Positions 24,312-33,242 are shown, numbered from the stretch's first letter. The stretch: DNA of 35,410 nt from CAZXEU01 sp964639665 (GCA_964639665.1 CAZXEU010000122.1:1-35410), one strand, 5' to 3'. Made by a program: numbers and translations. Notes: generated from the sequence alone by a model not told the origin.

Positions 24312-24545
24312 CTACGGCCCCTCTTCAAGCCGAATCGAATCGCATTGGACCCTGCCATCCACCCATGAGCAGGCGGTACAAGATTCTGCGTCTACCGAGC
24401 ACCTTACGTCACCGCTGCACTGCAAGCCGGCGCGAGAAGAGCAGTAGGCCTCACCACTTCCCAAGTGCGACGTTGCCGAAGTATGCAAGCACGAGCTTAG
24501 AAGCAGTAGAGTCGACGCCGCAAGAATGCCAATTACCTGCCTCAT
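24312..24545 (-). CDS. Small cysteine-rich predicted lipoprotein
   Basis: The 77-residue product starts with a clear lipoprotein signal (MRQVIGILAASTLLLLSS) ending in lipobox cysteine C19. The mature part is short and contains six more cysteines (C35, C43, C49, C56, C59, C68), suggesting disulfides or metal binding after export. AGGG lies about 9 bases before the ATG (on the minus strand). I do not recognise a family. The coherent signal, lipobox and even cysteine number argue that this is a real gene, though it is short. Confidence 0.6.
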   Translation of the reverse strand: MRQVIGILAASTLLLLSSCLHTSATSHLGSGEAYCSSRAGLQCSGDVRCSVDAESCTACSWVDGRVQCDSIRLEEGP

Positions 24546-24768
24546 GAATTACCCTGTCTGGCTTTCTTTGCGCTAATCTTCAATTCCAATTCAACGATTG
24601 CGCTGAATCCGGATATTGGCCAGGATGCGCGCTATACTCTGAGTGGCCGTCCGGAAATCGGGTAACAGGCATGAGTGCAATCGCCCCATGATCTGCGGCG
24701 CGGAGCCTGCTGCCACGTGACTTATTCTGTTTGGCGGAATGCCTTCCCACAGGGGGCTGGAAACGGAT

Positions 24769-25521
24769 ATGGATAAGGGAGCACCAAGAACTATCCTAAC
24801 GGGGCGCAATCCGGTGCGGGAAGCCCTGCAGCGCGAGCCCGAGGCTCTCGAGTACGTGCTGTTGCAGCAAGGAGCGAAAGGACTCGGCGCCATACGCCGT
24901 GCGGCCGCTGCAGCGAGGATTCCCGTCAAGATGGTGCCGCAGCAGCGACTGGGACGTCTAGCGGCAGGTGGGCGCCACCAGGGGGTCGTCGCCATCCGGA
25001 CGGCCGTGGCTTACCTGAGCCTTGAGAAAATGCTCGCCGGCGTGGCGGCGGATCTGGACACCGTGAGGCAGAAAAAGCCTCGCATTCTGGCGCTGGACCA
25101 CATCCAGGATCCGCGAAACTTCGGCGCAATTGTTCGCAGCGCCGTAGCCGCTGGAGTAAACGGAATCATCGTACCGAGCCGCAAAATGGCACCCGTAAGT
25201 GCGCCCATGATCAAGGCAAGTGCGGGCACGGCTCTACGAGTGCCTATTGCCCGTACCGATGATCTGGCGCTTGCTTTGGACGGTCTGAAAGAGCGTGGAT
25301 ACTACGTGGTGGGAGCGGCTCAGAACGGAGGTTTATCGGTATGGGAGACCGACTGGAACCGTCCATTTGCCCTTGTTGTGGGCAGTGAGGGGTCTGGTTT
25401 GCGAACGCACGTGGCTCGTCAATGCGATTTTCTTGTTTCCATCCCGATGCCGGGCGATGCGGAGTCCTTGAATGTCTCCGTTTCGGCGGGAATCATACTG
25501 TTTGCCGCTTGCTCCCGGTAA
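24769..25521 (+). CDS. rlmB: TrmH/RlmB family RNA 2'-O-methyltransferase
   Basis: A 250-residue SPOUT methyltransferase with an N-terminal substrate-binding domain (ILTGRNPVREAL, 9-20). The three knot motifs are DPRNFGAIVRSA (114-125), VVGSEGSGL (203-211) and IPMPGDAESLNVSVSAGI (225-242). It should use SAM to methylate a guanosine ribose, most likely G2251 of 23S rRNA (RlmB); other TrmH-family targets cannot be excluded. ATG 24769 is chosen because it places the GRNPV motif at the usual distance from the N-terminus; ATG 24739 would add ten residues. Confidence 0.88.
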   Translation: MDKGAPRTILTGRNPVREALQREPEALEYVLLQQGAKGLGAIRRAAAAARIPVKMVPQQRLGRLAAGGRHQGVVAIRTAVAYLSLEKMLAGVAADLDTVRQKKPRILALDHIQDPRNFGAIVRSAVAAGVNGIIVPSRKMAPVSAPMIKASAGTALRVPIARTDDLALALDGLKERGYYVVGAAQNGGLSVWETDWNRPFALVVGSEGSGLRTHVARQCDFLVSIPMPGDAESLNVSVSAGIILFAACSR

Positions 25522-26210
25522 CTCAGCCAGGGAAGCTGCATCTGGAAAACGGCAATATGTGACAGGTACGACCCCAGGCCAACTACAAATGCCCGGACAG
25601 CGGAGCGTACTGGGCTCTCGCGTGCATTCCGGCGCCGGATGTTCATCGGAATCACGCCTGGTGCGATCATTCGAGTTATAATCCGTCTATTCGGTGGTTG
25701 GGCGAGGCTGATGCCGGGACCTGATCATACGTCGGTTTCCTGGCGGAGGGCGTGGCGGCATTGCTGCAGCAAGGCAGCTCGAAGGATGGTGCCTGACGTT
25801 TTGCTGGGTAGCGCAGCGGCTCAATGGGCTCCGGTGAATTCTCTCCTGCAGGGATAAGGTCGGGCGCGCGCCGGTGTTTTGATGGCAGGCGGCGAATTCG
25901 GAGGCTCGCAAGGTCCGACGTCTACGCTAAGCGCCGGACATCTTGCCCCGGGCAATCTCAGGTGAGCCAGCTGGACCGTGCCCTCTGGAGATCCATGAGT
26001 AGCTTCCGGCAATGAGAGGCGGTTTTCTTGCGTCCCCCTCCGGCAGGAAGCGTACCCTGCTTGATGCCAGTTATGGACGAGAAGTCCCGGGCAGCATCGA
26101 ACTGGCCGACTGGCTGCCTAGGGCAGGAAGGGGAGGCCTCGATGGCGGAATCGCTTCGAATGCCGCGCGGGCCGATGGGAGGCTGATCCTATTTCCTACA
26201 GGGCTGCCCG
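25522..26210. other. Long non-coding region between convergent genes
   Basis: The 689 bases between rlmB (+) and the flippase-like gene (-) show no convincing gene, tRNA or repeat array. A perfect TATAAT occurs at 25677-25682, but no matching -35 lies upstream. A plus-strand frame at 26012-26275 runs into the flippase gene antisense and has no recognisable protein character. This is the longest empty stretch of the window. Confidence 0.4.
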
Positions 26211-27251
26211 CTAATGCCGGCCGAGTGGTCTCGCTCCAAGTGTCAGGTGGCCCGTGCCCTGCACGAGAACAATGACCAGCCCCACCAGCGCATACAGAAC
26301 GAGCTGCGCACCATGGACGAATACGGCGTACGTAACCGCCAGCGGAGCCGGAACGCCGAAGAGTGACACAAGCGTAATGCGGGTAATGTAGTGAAAGGAC
26401 CCGATGCCGCCCGGCGCTGGCACGACGACACCGATCGCCCCGATGAACATAATGGCTAAGGCATCCAGGAACGACAACGCGTACGGACGCGCAATGTCAA
26501 ACATAACCAGTGGAATGTAGGCCATGCCCGCATACAGCAAGAACATCAATACTGTACTGATGATCAGCCCGGTCTTTCTCGTAGAGTGCCTGGCTGAAAG
26601 CAGGCCGTCCCGGAACGAATGCCACAGCCTCTTCAGCCTGTCCGTTGGAATCAGTCCCTTGCGAAACAGGGCGAAGGCACCGGTCAATGCCACAATGACG
26701 GCCAATGCCGCGAACATGGCAAATGGGCCTCGCATGGCGACCACGGACTCAACAGCCGGCTCTAGAAGCGTCTCTTGCACGATGTCTGCCCGGTCCAACA
26801 GGAGCACCAGCGAAACTGCCAGCCCGGCCAGGAGGGCCATGACGTCCAAAATGCGCTCGGTCACGACTGTGCCGAAGACAGCTCCGAGACGCAGCTTTGC
26901 AAGTCCGGCTACATGAGTGCAGCGAACCAGCTCGCCCACGCGCGGAAGCGCGTAGTTGACCATGTAGCCGACCATGACTCCTCCGAAGGCGATCTTTAGC
27001 GGTACATGCGGCTGCTCCGGAAGCGCGCGCATAAGCTCTTGCCATCTCCATGCACGAATAACGTGGCTCGCAAGGGCAACGGCGATCAAGGGCGCAAGCC
27101 ACCAATACGAGCCCTGCCTCAGCGCCGACAGCACTTCAACCAGGCTGACGCCGCGAAGGGCGAGATAGAATAGGCCGAGGGCCAGCACTATGAGCCCCGT
27201 CCGCCCGACTGCGCGGCGCAGGCGGGTACCAGTATCGAAAAGCGCGAGCAC
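26211..27251 (-). CDS. Flippase-like (UPF0104 / LPG synthase TM-domain) membrane protein
   Basis: The 346-residue product has about eight membrane segments and the family motifs RAWRWQELM, MVNYALPRVGELVR, ERILDVMAL and VPAPGGIGSFHY. The family includes the flippase half of lysyl-phosphatidylglycerol synthase MprF and AglD-like proteins; the catalytic GNAT half of MprF is absent. A role in flipping a lipid or lipid-linked molecule across the inner membrane is likely, but the substrate is unknown. The start is GTG 27251, the only suitable start, two bases after the lolA stop, so the two genes form an operon. Confidence 0.85.
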   Translation of the reverse strand: MLALFDTGTRLRRAVGRTGLIVLALGLFYLALRGVSLVEVLSALRQGSYWWLAPLIAVALASHVIRAWRWQELMRALPEQPHVPLKIAFGGVMVGYMVNYALPRVGELVRCTHVAGLAKLRLGAVFGTVVTERILDVMALLAGLAVSLVLLLDRADIVQETLLEPAVESVVAMRGPFAMFAALAVIVALTGAFALFRKGLIPTDRLKRLWHSFRDGLLSARHSTRKTGLIISTVLMFLLYAGMAYIPLVMFDIARPYALSFLDALAIMFIGAIGVVVPAPGGIGSFHYITRITLVSLFGVPAPLAVTYAVFVHGAQLVLYALVGLVIVLVQGTGHLTLGARPLGRH

Positions 27252-27253
27252 GC

Positions 27254-27892
27254 CTAGAAGCGCATATCGATTACTTCAGCATCCGCCGGAGGCACGAAGC
27301 CGAATGCACTGGCGTTGATACTGGCATCCAGCTCTATGTGATCGAAGGTAATGGCCACGCGAACGTTCCCGTCCTCGGATTCAATCCGAGTGACCAGGCC
27401 GTCCTGACGTCGAAGCCAAAGTGACAGATCTCGAATCGACTCGTAGTCAGAATGCGGCAAGAGACGGATAACATCATGAAGGGCCCCACCATGGACTGCC
27501 TCGTCCACGCCTGCCACCGCGAACCGGGAGCCAATGTCACCAAGCGACGCGCCAAGTGAGAGAATGTCGCTCTCGCCTTCCAGATCTGTGATGATGACCT
27601 GGTTTTCCGCTCGGCGATACAGTGTGGAATTATCGTCTGCTACCACAAGGACATCACTCTCCGTTTCGATCCGATATCGCTGTCCGCTTAGTTGCAAGCG
27701 CCCGCGCTGCTGCTGGGGCCCGTCCCAATAGTCGGAGCTTGCAACGAAGGAAAACTCGGCCATGAGCGACGTATCCGCGTTATATATCGCCTGGAGTCGA
27801 TTCAGGATGGCTTGGCTGTCCTGGGCGTCGGCGGCCATGAAAGGTACCAAAACGCATGCCAGCGGCAGCACTTGTCGAAGGGTGCGGCGCAT
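27254..27892 (-). CDS. lolA: LolA-like outer-membrane lipoprotein carrier
   Basis: The 212-residue product has a signal peptide (LPLACVLVPFMAADAQ, cleavage about residue 23) and a LolA-type fold: AILNRLQAIYNADTSLMAEF, LQLSGQRYRIETESDVLVV and NQVIITDLEGE. LolA ferries lipoproteins from the LolCDE transporter to the outer membrane. Several lipoproteins are encoded nearby. It is first in a two-gene operon with the flippase-like gene and is divergent, by 53 bp, from the SLOG gene. Some LolA-fold paralogues serve other lipids, so the exact cargo is not certain. Confidence 0.85.
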   Translation of the reverse strand: MRRTLRQVLPLACVLVPFMAADAQDSQAILNRLQAIYNADTSLMAEFSFVASSDYWDGPQQQRGRLQLSGQRYRIETESDVLVVADDNSTLYRRAENQVIITDLEGESDILSLGASLGDIGSRFAVAGVDEAVHGGALHDVIRLLPHSDYESIRDLSLWLRRQDGLVTRIESEDGNVRVAITFDHIELDASINASAFGFVPPADAEVIDMRF

Positions 27893-27931
27893 GGCCGTAC
27901 AACCATGCCTGAAGAATGTTGTTCGACCACT

Positions 27932-27937
27932 GGGGAG
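27932..27937 (+). promoter_or_regulatory. Shine-Dalgarno sequence deciding the SLOG gene start
   Basis: GGGGAG lies eight bases before ATG 27946 and not before the upstream in-frame ATG at 27916, so it supports the downstream start. Clear Shine-Dalgarno sites are otherwise rare in this window. Confidence 0.55.
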
Positions 27938-27945
27938 CTACCTTG

Positions 27946-28437
27946 ATGTCCGGGAAAGGCACTACCGACCATGCCCTGCGGATCGTGAGCGGAGGTCAGA
28001 CCGGAGTGGACAGGGCGGCCCTTGATGCGGCGGTGTGCGCCGGGCTGGCGATCGGCGGATGGTGTCCCAGGAACCGCCGCGCCGAGGACGGCATCATCCC
28101 TGCACGATACCCGCTAACGGAGACGCCTTCTGGCACGTATGCCGAGAGAACAGAGTGGAATGTGCGCGACAGTGATGCTACCCTGATAGTGGGCAGCCTC
28201 GGAGACTCGCGTGGAACTGCGCAAACGCGGGAATTTGCCCGTCAGTACGGAAGGCCCTGCCTCGAATTGGAGCCGGAGCAACATGCGAAGGTCGACACCA
28301 TCGTGGATTGGATGCGAAGCGAAAACATTCGCGTCCTCAACGTTGCCGGGCCGCGAGAGAGCGAGCGTCCGGGAATCTACGAGCAGGCGCGCAGCCTTCT
28401 GGACCGGCTATTTGAGGCCTGGCAGGCTGGTCGCTAG
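27946..28437 (+). CDS. SLOG-fold putative molybdenum carrier protein
   Basis: The 163-residue product begins with the nucleotide-binding SLOG loop RIVSGGQTGVDRAALDAA (12-29), followed by GGWCPRNRRAEDGIIPARYP and TEWNVRDSDATLIV, which match the MoCo_carrier-type (putative molybdenum carrier) family. The name derives from a distant relation to algal molybdenum-cofactor carriers; the bacterial role is unproven, and SLOG proteins often bind nucleotide derivatives. ATG 27946 is selected by its Shine-Dalgarno site. It shares the four bases CTAG with the stop of the convergent aminotransferase gene. Confidence 0.85.
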   Translation: MSGKGTTDHALRIVSGGQTGVDRAALDAAVCAGLAIGGWCPRNRRAEDGIIPARYPLTETPSGTYAERTEWNVRDSDATLIVGSLGDSRGTAQTREFARQYGRPCLELEPEQHAKVDTIVDWMRSENIRVLNVAGPRESERPGIYEQARSLLDRLFEAWQAGR

Positions 28438-29606
28438 GTACCTGTTCCGACGACTTGCCGCTTCACGTCAGCGGCCGCTACCAGCGCGTCTCGCAGGGCT
28501 TCCATGTCCTGTGCGTCGTTATAGACGTGAGGGGAGACCCGGATCGCGTCTCCGCGCACCGAAACGGAAACATGCCGGAGGCCCAATTCGCTGTTCAGCC
28601 GCTCCATGGACACCCGTTCCGGCAGCCGGATCCCGAACAGGTGGGCCGAACGGTCTGCGGCATCGCTGATGCGGTAGCCGAGTTCGCGGACGTCCCTGAT
28701 CAGTTCGCCGGTAAGCGCCGCAACATACTCCTGTATGCCTGCAGGCTGCCATGCCAGGACCTGGCGGAGCCCTGCGACCAGCATGGGCAGCAGCGCAAAA
28801 TTGCTCCGCTCGCCAACATCAAACCGGATGGCGCCGGGCTGGTAGGCCGGCTGATACGCTACCAGACCGTCAAACCGTTCACTGCCCCTCCTGGCCAGCC
28901 ACGTTTCCTCCAGCGGAATGCCACCGGAAAACCTGTCTCCTACGTACATGGCTCCCGTGCTGTAGGGCCCCATCAGCCATTTGTAGGCAGCACACACCAG
29001 GGCGTCCAGCTTCAGGGCTTGTGCATCGATGTCCAGGGCTCCGACAGACTGTGTCGCGTCCACAATGAAAGCGGCGCCGACCTCCATGGCCCTGGCCGAC
29101 ACGGCCTCGAGGTCGAATCGCGTTCCATCCGCCCAGTGCACGGCGCTCATGGCTACCACTGCCGTGCCTTCATCGATGGCCTCCAGAATCTGCTCATCCC
29201 ATGACGTAGTCGAATTGGAGGGCCCTACGGTACGAAGATGTGCGCCGCTTTCCTCCGCCAGGCGCCTCCAGGTATAGACATTGCTCGGAAACTGCTCATG
29301 CATTACCACCAGGTTCTGGCTACGGCCCACCGCCAGGTTGCGGGCTACCGTGGCCAGTCCGTAGGACGCGGCCGGGATGAGGGCTATGCTGTCCGCAGGC
29401 ACGCCGACCAGGCGGCCGAACAGGCGCCGTGCTTCGTCGCTCTCATCGAAGAACATGGATGGCGCAATCGAGGAGGGGTCCCGCTTGCGCCGCAGGCCTT
29501 CAAGGCCTGCATTCTCGACGCTGCGAGCCAGCGGCGACATGTAAGCGCAATTGAGGTAGTGCAGCCCGGCCGGTAGCGAGAAGAGATGTTTCTGGCAGGA
29601 TAGCAT
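28434..29606 (-). CDS. Class-V aminotransferase-fold PLP enzyme
   Basis: The 390-residue product is a fold-type I, class V PLP enzyme (cysteine desulfurase/isopenicillin-epimerase-like group). D183 in FIVDATQSVGA and Schiff-base lysine K209 in CAAYKWLMGPY are the cofactor-binding residues; H157 in SAVHWADG is also typical. The N-terminus LHYLNCAYMSPL is usual for the non-NifS branch, and a persulfide-forming cysteine loop was not identified, so it is probably not a NifS/SufS sulfur donor. The substrate is unknown. It starts 27 bp after the cytochrome c-propeller gene and is likely co-transcribed with it. Confidence 0.87.
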   Translation of the reverse strand: MLSCQKHLFSLPAGLHYLNCAYMSPLARSVENAGLEGLRRKRDPSSIAPSMFFDESDEARRLFGRLVGVPADSIALIPAASYGLATVARNLAVGRSQNLVVMHEQFPSNVYTWRRLAEESGAHLRTVGPSNSTTSWDEQILEAIDEGTAVVAMSAVHWADGTRFDLEAVSARAMEVGAAFIVDATQSVGALDIDAQALKLDALVCAAYKWLMGPYSTGAMYVGDRFSGGIPLEETWLARRGSERFDGLVAYQPAYQPGAIRFDVGERSNFALLPMLVAGLRQVLAWQPAGIQEYVAALTGELIRDVRELGYRISDAADRSAHLFGIRLPERVSMERLNSELGLRHVSVSVRGDAIRVSPHVYNDAQDMEALRDALVAAADVKRQVVGTGT

Positions 29607-29633
29607 CGGGCAAGGGATGCAGGCGAGAACCCG

Positions 29634-32291
29634 TCAGGGCTTTTCCAGCTCGTAGATCGTTCCTTGGACCAGGCCTGAAAACCCGGTCCCGTCTTCGGCA
29701 GCCAGGTCGTAGCCGACTTCGACTATCCAGGTGGTTGCCAGATCGGGAATGCGCAGCCAAACCAGCTTGCTGTCCTCATCACGATCCACGCGCTCTATCG
29801 GTAGCGTCCGGGTGTTGTGCCTCCCGGACCCGTAGCGGCGGGTGCGCTCCAGGTCCCAGACCGAGACGGTGTAGCTTTCCGGGGACAACGCTGCGTCCTC
29901 GTCCAGGGGTACGGCAAACCCAATTTCCAGTGCGCCTTCGAGCGCGCGCATGGAAACCGGAAGGTACAGGGGCTCTCCCGTATAGCGGACGCGGTAGAGA
30001 CCGCCGACCTGGATCATCTGATTGGTAGCCCAGGCCGACATGCCGAGCGCATACAGCTGCCCGTCAGCCGGATTAAATCGGCCGCGCATGATGCCGGTGG
30101 GGAACTGTGGCACCGGCAGCTCCGCAACGGCCGCTTGCCGGATATCGCCAAAGAACTGGGGCAGCACGGCGAAAATCTTGCCGTAGCCGTAGGAAAGGCT
30201 GAGCAGGTGCTGGCCGAGCGGGCCCCACCGGTCGCTCTGCGCGCGCACCAGCTCCGCAGGAGATCGGTCGACTCGTTGGTCGATCCACACCAGGGGCGGC
30301 TCCATTGCTTTATCCGAAGAGTCAGCCGGAGCACCGAATCCGTACATGTTGCCGTAGAAGCCGCCCTCTTCCACCCAGTTAATCCGATTCATCGGATTCC
30401 AGTGACCTTCCTGGTCCGTGACGATAAAAGACCCGTCCGGGTTTACCAGGACGCCGTTTGCCGCGCGAAATCCGTTCGCAATGATGGCAGAGCGGCTGCC
30501 ATCGGGGCTGACGCGAATCAGTGTCCCGTGCTGAGGCACAAGAGCCGTGCGAGCGTGCCGGGCACTCTTGGCGTAGTAGAAATTGCCTTCTGCGTCGGTT
30601 TGCAGACCCATCGCGAATTCGTGAAAATGCTCCGTTACGATGTGATCGCTGTTGAAGCTTTCGTAGTAGTCCGTCTCGCCGTCGCCATTGAGATCGCGCA
30701 GCACGGCAATCTGGTCACGGCAGCCGACGTAGATGTCCCCGCCCTCGATCTTGACGCCCAGGGGTTGGAACAGGCCCGACGCGATGCGCCGCCAGGAAAC
30801 GGGCCCGGAGTTATCCAGGATGCCGTCAAGGCGCCAAACTTCGCCGTCGATTGTACTCACGATGGCAGTTCGGCCGCCTTCCATGAAGTCAATGCCGGTG
30901 GGCCGCATGCGGCTGTTCCACGGATTGTCTTGCGGCAACGTGATCACGTCCACGGCGTAGGCACCGCCTTCTCCGGGCAGGACGGCAGTAGTAAGTACCT
31001 GCGTGTAGCGGGCAGGTCCGCCGTTCGTGTACTGCGCGAGGTCCTCCGGCTCGGCCACGCTCTGCTCCGGAGCGCTGCCGCGCGCGGACATGCGCAATCG
31101 CATGCGCGCGGCACTGCCGGGCGGTACGACCATTTCGTGGTAGCCGTCCCTGACTGTAATGTGCGCTCCCGACCCCGCAGTCTCCACGCGCACTTCTTCA
31201 GGAGCAATGCGCATGATGCGCTCCACGCCTGCCGGGGCCACGTTCAGCGTCCGGGAAAGCGCGCCATCGGCATCCAGATCGTAGGATTCGAGCACCTCTT
31301 CCGAAGCAACCGTGTAACGAATGACCACGCGGTCGCCGTGGTAGTAGAGGCCCTTGTAGTGGGCCCACTCGCGGGGCAACGGGCCGAATTGCCTGCCGTC
31401 CACGGCCCTGAAGCGCGGATCGTCAAAACTGCCGGTTTCGGGATTCGCCCACCCGGGCGCCATGGGGTTTTCGAACTGCAGCTCGCCGACGATACGCGGG
31501 AAGACGTTGTGCTGGTCGTCAAGAAGAATGTCTTCGTAGTCGATGAAGCCTTCTCCAGTCCAGAAGGCGGCAAACCTGAGCAGATCATGATCGAATAGCG
31601 CAAATGCGTGCCCCGCCGCCACTCCGCCCGGTCCCGGGTCCAGCCGCACTGCAATGCCCTTGTAGGCAAAGTTGCGATCGCGAAAATCCTCGTTGGGCAG
31701 TGGGCTGGGCCCCCCTGAAATGCCCTTCGGGCCGGCATCCGCGTCCGCGATCTCATACGTGCGCATGAGAAATCGCCCGTAGTCCATCGCGGCCCACGGC
31801 CTTTGCCGCTCGGGAGGCGGGCCGAGCGTGTCGCCGGCAGGCAGCGAGGCGATGTACTCGTCCGTAATCGGTATGTACGCTTCCGGGTTGTGCTCTCGCA
31901 GGAATTCCTCCCGGATGAAGTGGATGACGGCGTACCTCTCGCGCGGCGTAAGCTGCAACTGCGGCGGCATCAGGCCGTAGCCCAGCGTCAGCGTCTGGTA
32001 CAGTGCATAGGGATCTGCCCCGTTCCGGAACGGCTCGGTCCAGAACTGCCGCGAATTGGGAATGGAACCCGGTTGGTCAATGTTGCCGTGGCAGCTGAAA
32101 CAGGCCCTGCGATAGGTGGCCATGCCGCGGCGAAAGAATTCCTCCCCCAGGGCGCCGACCAGCGAGACATGATCCAGACGGGCCTCGTAGTCCGGAAGCT
32201 GTGCGGCATCCAGAATCGCAGTGGCAGGTGCTTCGGGACGCTGGCACGCTGCCACCAGAAGCGGGATCGCCCAGAGAAAGCGGCTTTTCAC
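29634..32291 (-). CDS. Lipoprotein cytochrome c / beta-propeller (sorbosone-dehydrogenase-like) protein
   Basis: An 885-residue exported protein. A lipoprotein signal (FLWAIPLLVAA) ends in lipobox C16. A single cytochrome c domain follows with CFSCH (C64, C67, H68) and a probable methionine ligand M108 (YGLMPPQ). The middle (about 170-440) resembles DUF6797-type regions. The C-terminal part (about 445-800) is a glucose/sorbosone-dehydrogenase-like six-blade propeller: RPTGIDFMEGGRTAIVSTID, GLFQPLGVKIEGGDIYVGCR, FIVTDQEGHWNPMNRINWV. Such proteins are predicted to oxidise a substrate in the periplasm and pass electrons to the fused haem. Substrate and cofactor are not shown by the sequence. Confidence 0.85.
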   Translation of the reverse strand: MKSRFLWAIPLLVAACQRPEAPATAILDAAQLPDYEARLDHVSLVGALGEEFFRRGMATYRRACFSCHGNIDQPGSIPNSRQFWTEPFRNGADPYALYQTLTLGYGLMPPQLQLTPRERYAVIHFIREEFLREHNPEAYIPITDEYIASLPAGDTLGPPPERQRPWAAMDYGRFLMRTYEIADADAGPKGISGGPSPLPNEDFRDRNFAYKGIAVRLDPGPGGVAAGHAFALFDHDLLRFAAFWTGEGFIDYEDILLDDQHNVFPRIVGELQFENPMAPGWANPETGSFDDPRFRAVDGRQFGPLPREWAHYKGLYYHGDRVVIRYTVASEEVLESYDLDADGALSRTLNVAPAGVERIMRIAPEEVRVETAGSGAHITVRDGYHEMVVPPGSAARMRLRMSARGSAPEQSVAEPEDLAQYTNGGPARYTQVLTTAVLPGEGGAYAVDVITLPQDNPWNSRMRPTGIDFMEGGRTAIVSTIDGEVWRLDGILDNSGPVSWRRIASGLFQPLGVKIEGGDIYVGCRDQIAVLRDLNGDGETDYYESFNSDHIVTEHFHEFAMGLQTDAEGNFYYAKSARHARTALVPQHGTLIRVSPDGSRSAIIANGFRAANGVLVNPDGSFIVTDQEGHWNPMNRINWVEEGGFYGNMYGFGAPADSSDKAMEPPLVWIDQRVDRSPAELVRAQSDRWGPLGQHLLSLSYGYGKIFAVLPQFFGDIRQAAVAELPVPQFPTGIMRGRFNPADGQLYALGMSAWATNQMIQVGGLYRVRYTGEPLYLPVSMRALEGALEIGFAVPLDEDAALSPESYTVSVWDLERTRRYGSGRHNTRTLPIERVDRDEDSKLVWLRIPDLATTWIVEVGYDLAAEDGTGFSGLVQGTIYELEKP

Positions 32292-32419
32292 GGAGTTGGA
32301 AGCATCAGCGTTTTGGAGGATACAACCATCGGTTGGTCATTGCAACCGCCGCGCCAGGCGTTTTGCAGACGGGCTATTCTGCAGCCAGCGGCACGAGGTG
32401 GCACCGGCGCCAGGACGCT

Positions 32420-33187
32420 TCATACATCCAGCCGCACGTGCAGGCCGGTGCTCTCCAGGAAGCGCTTTGCCTCGTCAATGGCAAATTCCCTGAAGTGGAA
32501 TATGGAGGCCGCCAGCACGGCATCCGCGCCGCCACGAGTCAGCGCGTCTCGCAGGTGTTCCAGGGTGCCTGCCCCGCCCGAAGCTATTACTGGTATGGTA
32601 AGCTGCGCGGTCATGGCTGCCAGGAGCTCCAGGTCGTAGCCATCGCGGGTGCCATCCCTGTCCATCGAGGTAAGCAGGATTTCGCCGGCGCCGCGGTCCT
32701 GGGCCTCCTGTGCCCATTTCATCGCGTCGAGCCCTGCAGCCTTGCGACCGCCGTGCACGAACACTTCCCAACTGCCGGCCTCCGTTCGACGGGCATCCAC
32801 AGCCACGACTATACACTGCGAACCGAAGGCCTCAGCGCCCGCGTCAATAAGCTCTGGATGGGCAATTGCAGCGGAATTGACGGACACCTTGTCTGCTCCG
32901 GAGTGCAACATGGCGCGCATGTCATCCAGCGTGCGAATCCCGCCGCCAACGGTGAGCGGAATGAAAACCTGGTCGGCCGTTCGCCGCACCACGTTCTGCA
33001 TGATGCCGCGCCTTTCGTGCGTGGCTGTTATGTCGAGAAACACCAATTCGTCGGCTCCCGCCTCGTCGTAAAAACGAGCCTGCTCCAGGGGATCGCCGGC
33101 ATCAACGAGATCCACAAAGTTGACGCCCTTTACCACGCGCCCACGGTCCACGTCCAGGCATGGGATGATGCGCTTGGCTACAGACAT
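32420..33187 (-). CDS. hisF: Imidazole glycerol phosphate synthase cyclase subunit
   Basis: The 255-residue TIM-barrel cyclase half of IGP synthase, joining PRFAR and HisH-derived ammonia to give IGP and AICAR. The catalytic aspartates are D12 (PCLDVDRG) and D131 (VVAVDARR), matching D11 and D130 of the T. maritima enzyme. The phosphate-binding TVGGGIRTLDDM and IASGGAGTLEHL are intact. ATG 33187 gives the standard MSVAKRIIPCLDV start; the frame is open to GTG 33253, which would overlap hisA. It is the last gene of proC-hisH-hisA-hisF. Confidence 0.95.
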   Translation of the reverse strand: MSVAKRIIPCLDVDRGRVVKGVNFVDLVDAGDPLEQARFYDEAGADELVFLDITATHERRGIMQNVVRRTADQVFIPLTVGGGIRTLDDMRAMLHSGADKVSVNSAAIAHPELIDAGAEAFGSQCIVVAVDARRTEAGSWEVFVHGGRKAAGLDAMKWAQEAQDRGAGEILLTSMDRDGTRDGYDLELLAAMTAQLTIPVIASGGAGTLEHLRDALTRGGADAVLAASIFHFREFAIDEAKRFLESTGLHVRLDV

Positions 33188-33242
33188 GGCCAGGTCATCG
33201 ATTCGGGAGGTGTTATTGGAGGTGTGCGAGCGGATGCCCAGG

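Noticed and set aside
24122..24358. Minus-strand 78-codon frame upstream of the empty region
   Set aside because: Composition is basic and irregular with no recognised motif, and it overlaps the better-supported lipoprotein gene.
25677..25682. Perfect TATAAT as a promoter
   Set aside because: No TTGACA-like element 16-18 bp upstream and no gene follows on the plus strand; FCB-group promoters also usually differ from this consensus.
25806..25870. Possible tRNA (GGGTAGCGCAGCGGCTCAATGGGCTCCGG)
   Set aside because: It looks tRNA-like in the D-arm region, but no acceptor stem, anticodon stem or GGTTCGAAT-type T-arm could be built.
26012..26275. 87-codon plus-strand frame
   Set aside because: It runs antisense into the flippase-like gene, has no recognisable family character and no ribosome-binding site.
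28434..29606. Cysteine desulfurase (NifS/SufS)
   Set aside because: The fold and lysine fit, but I could not identify the catalytic cysteine loop expected for sulfur transfer.
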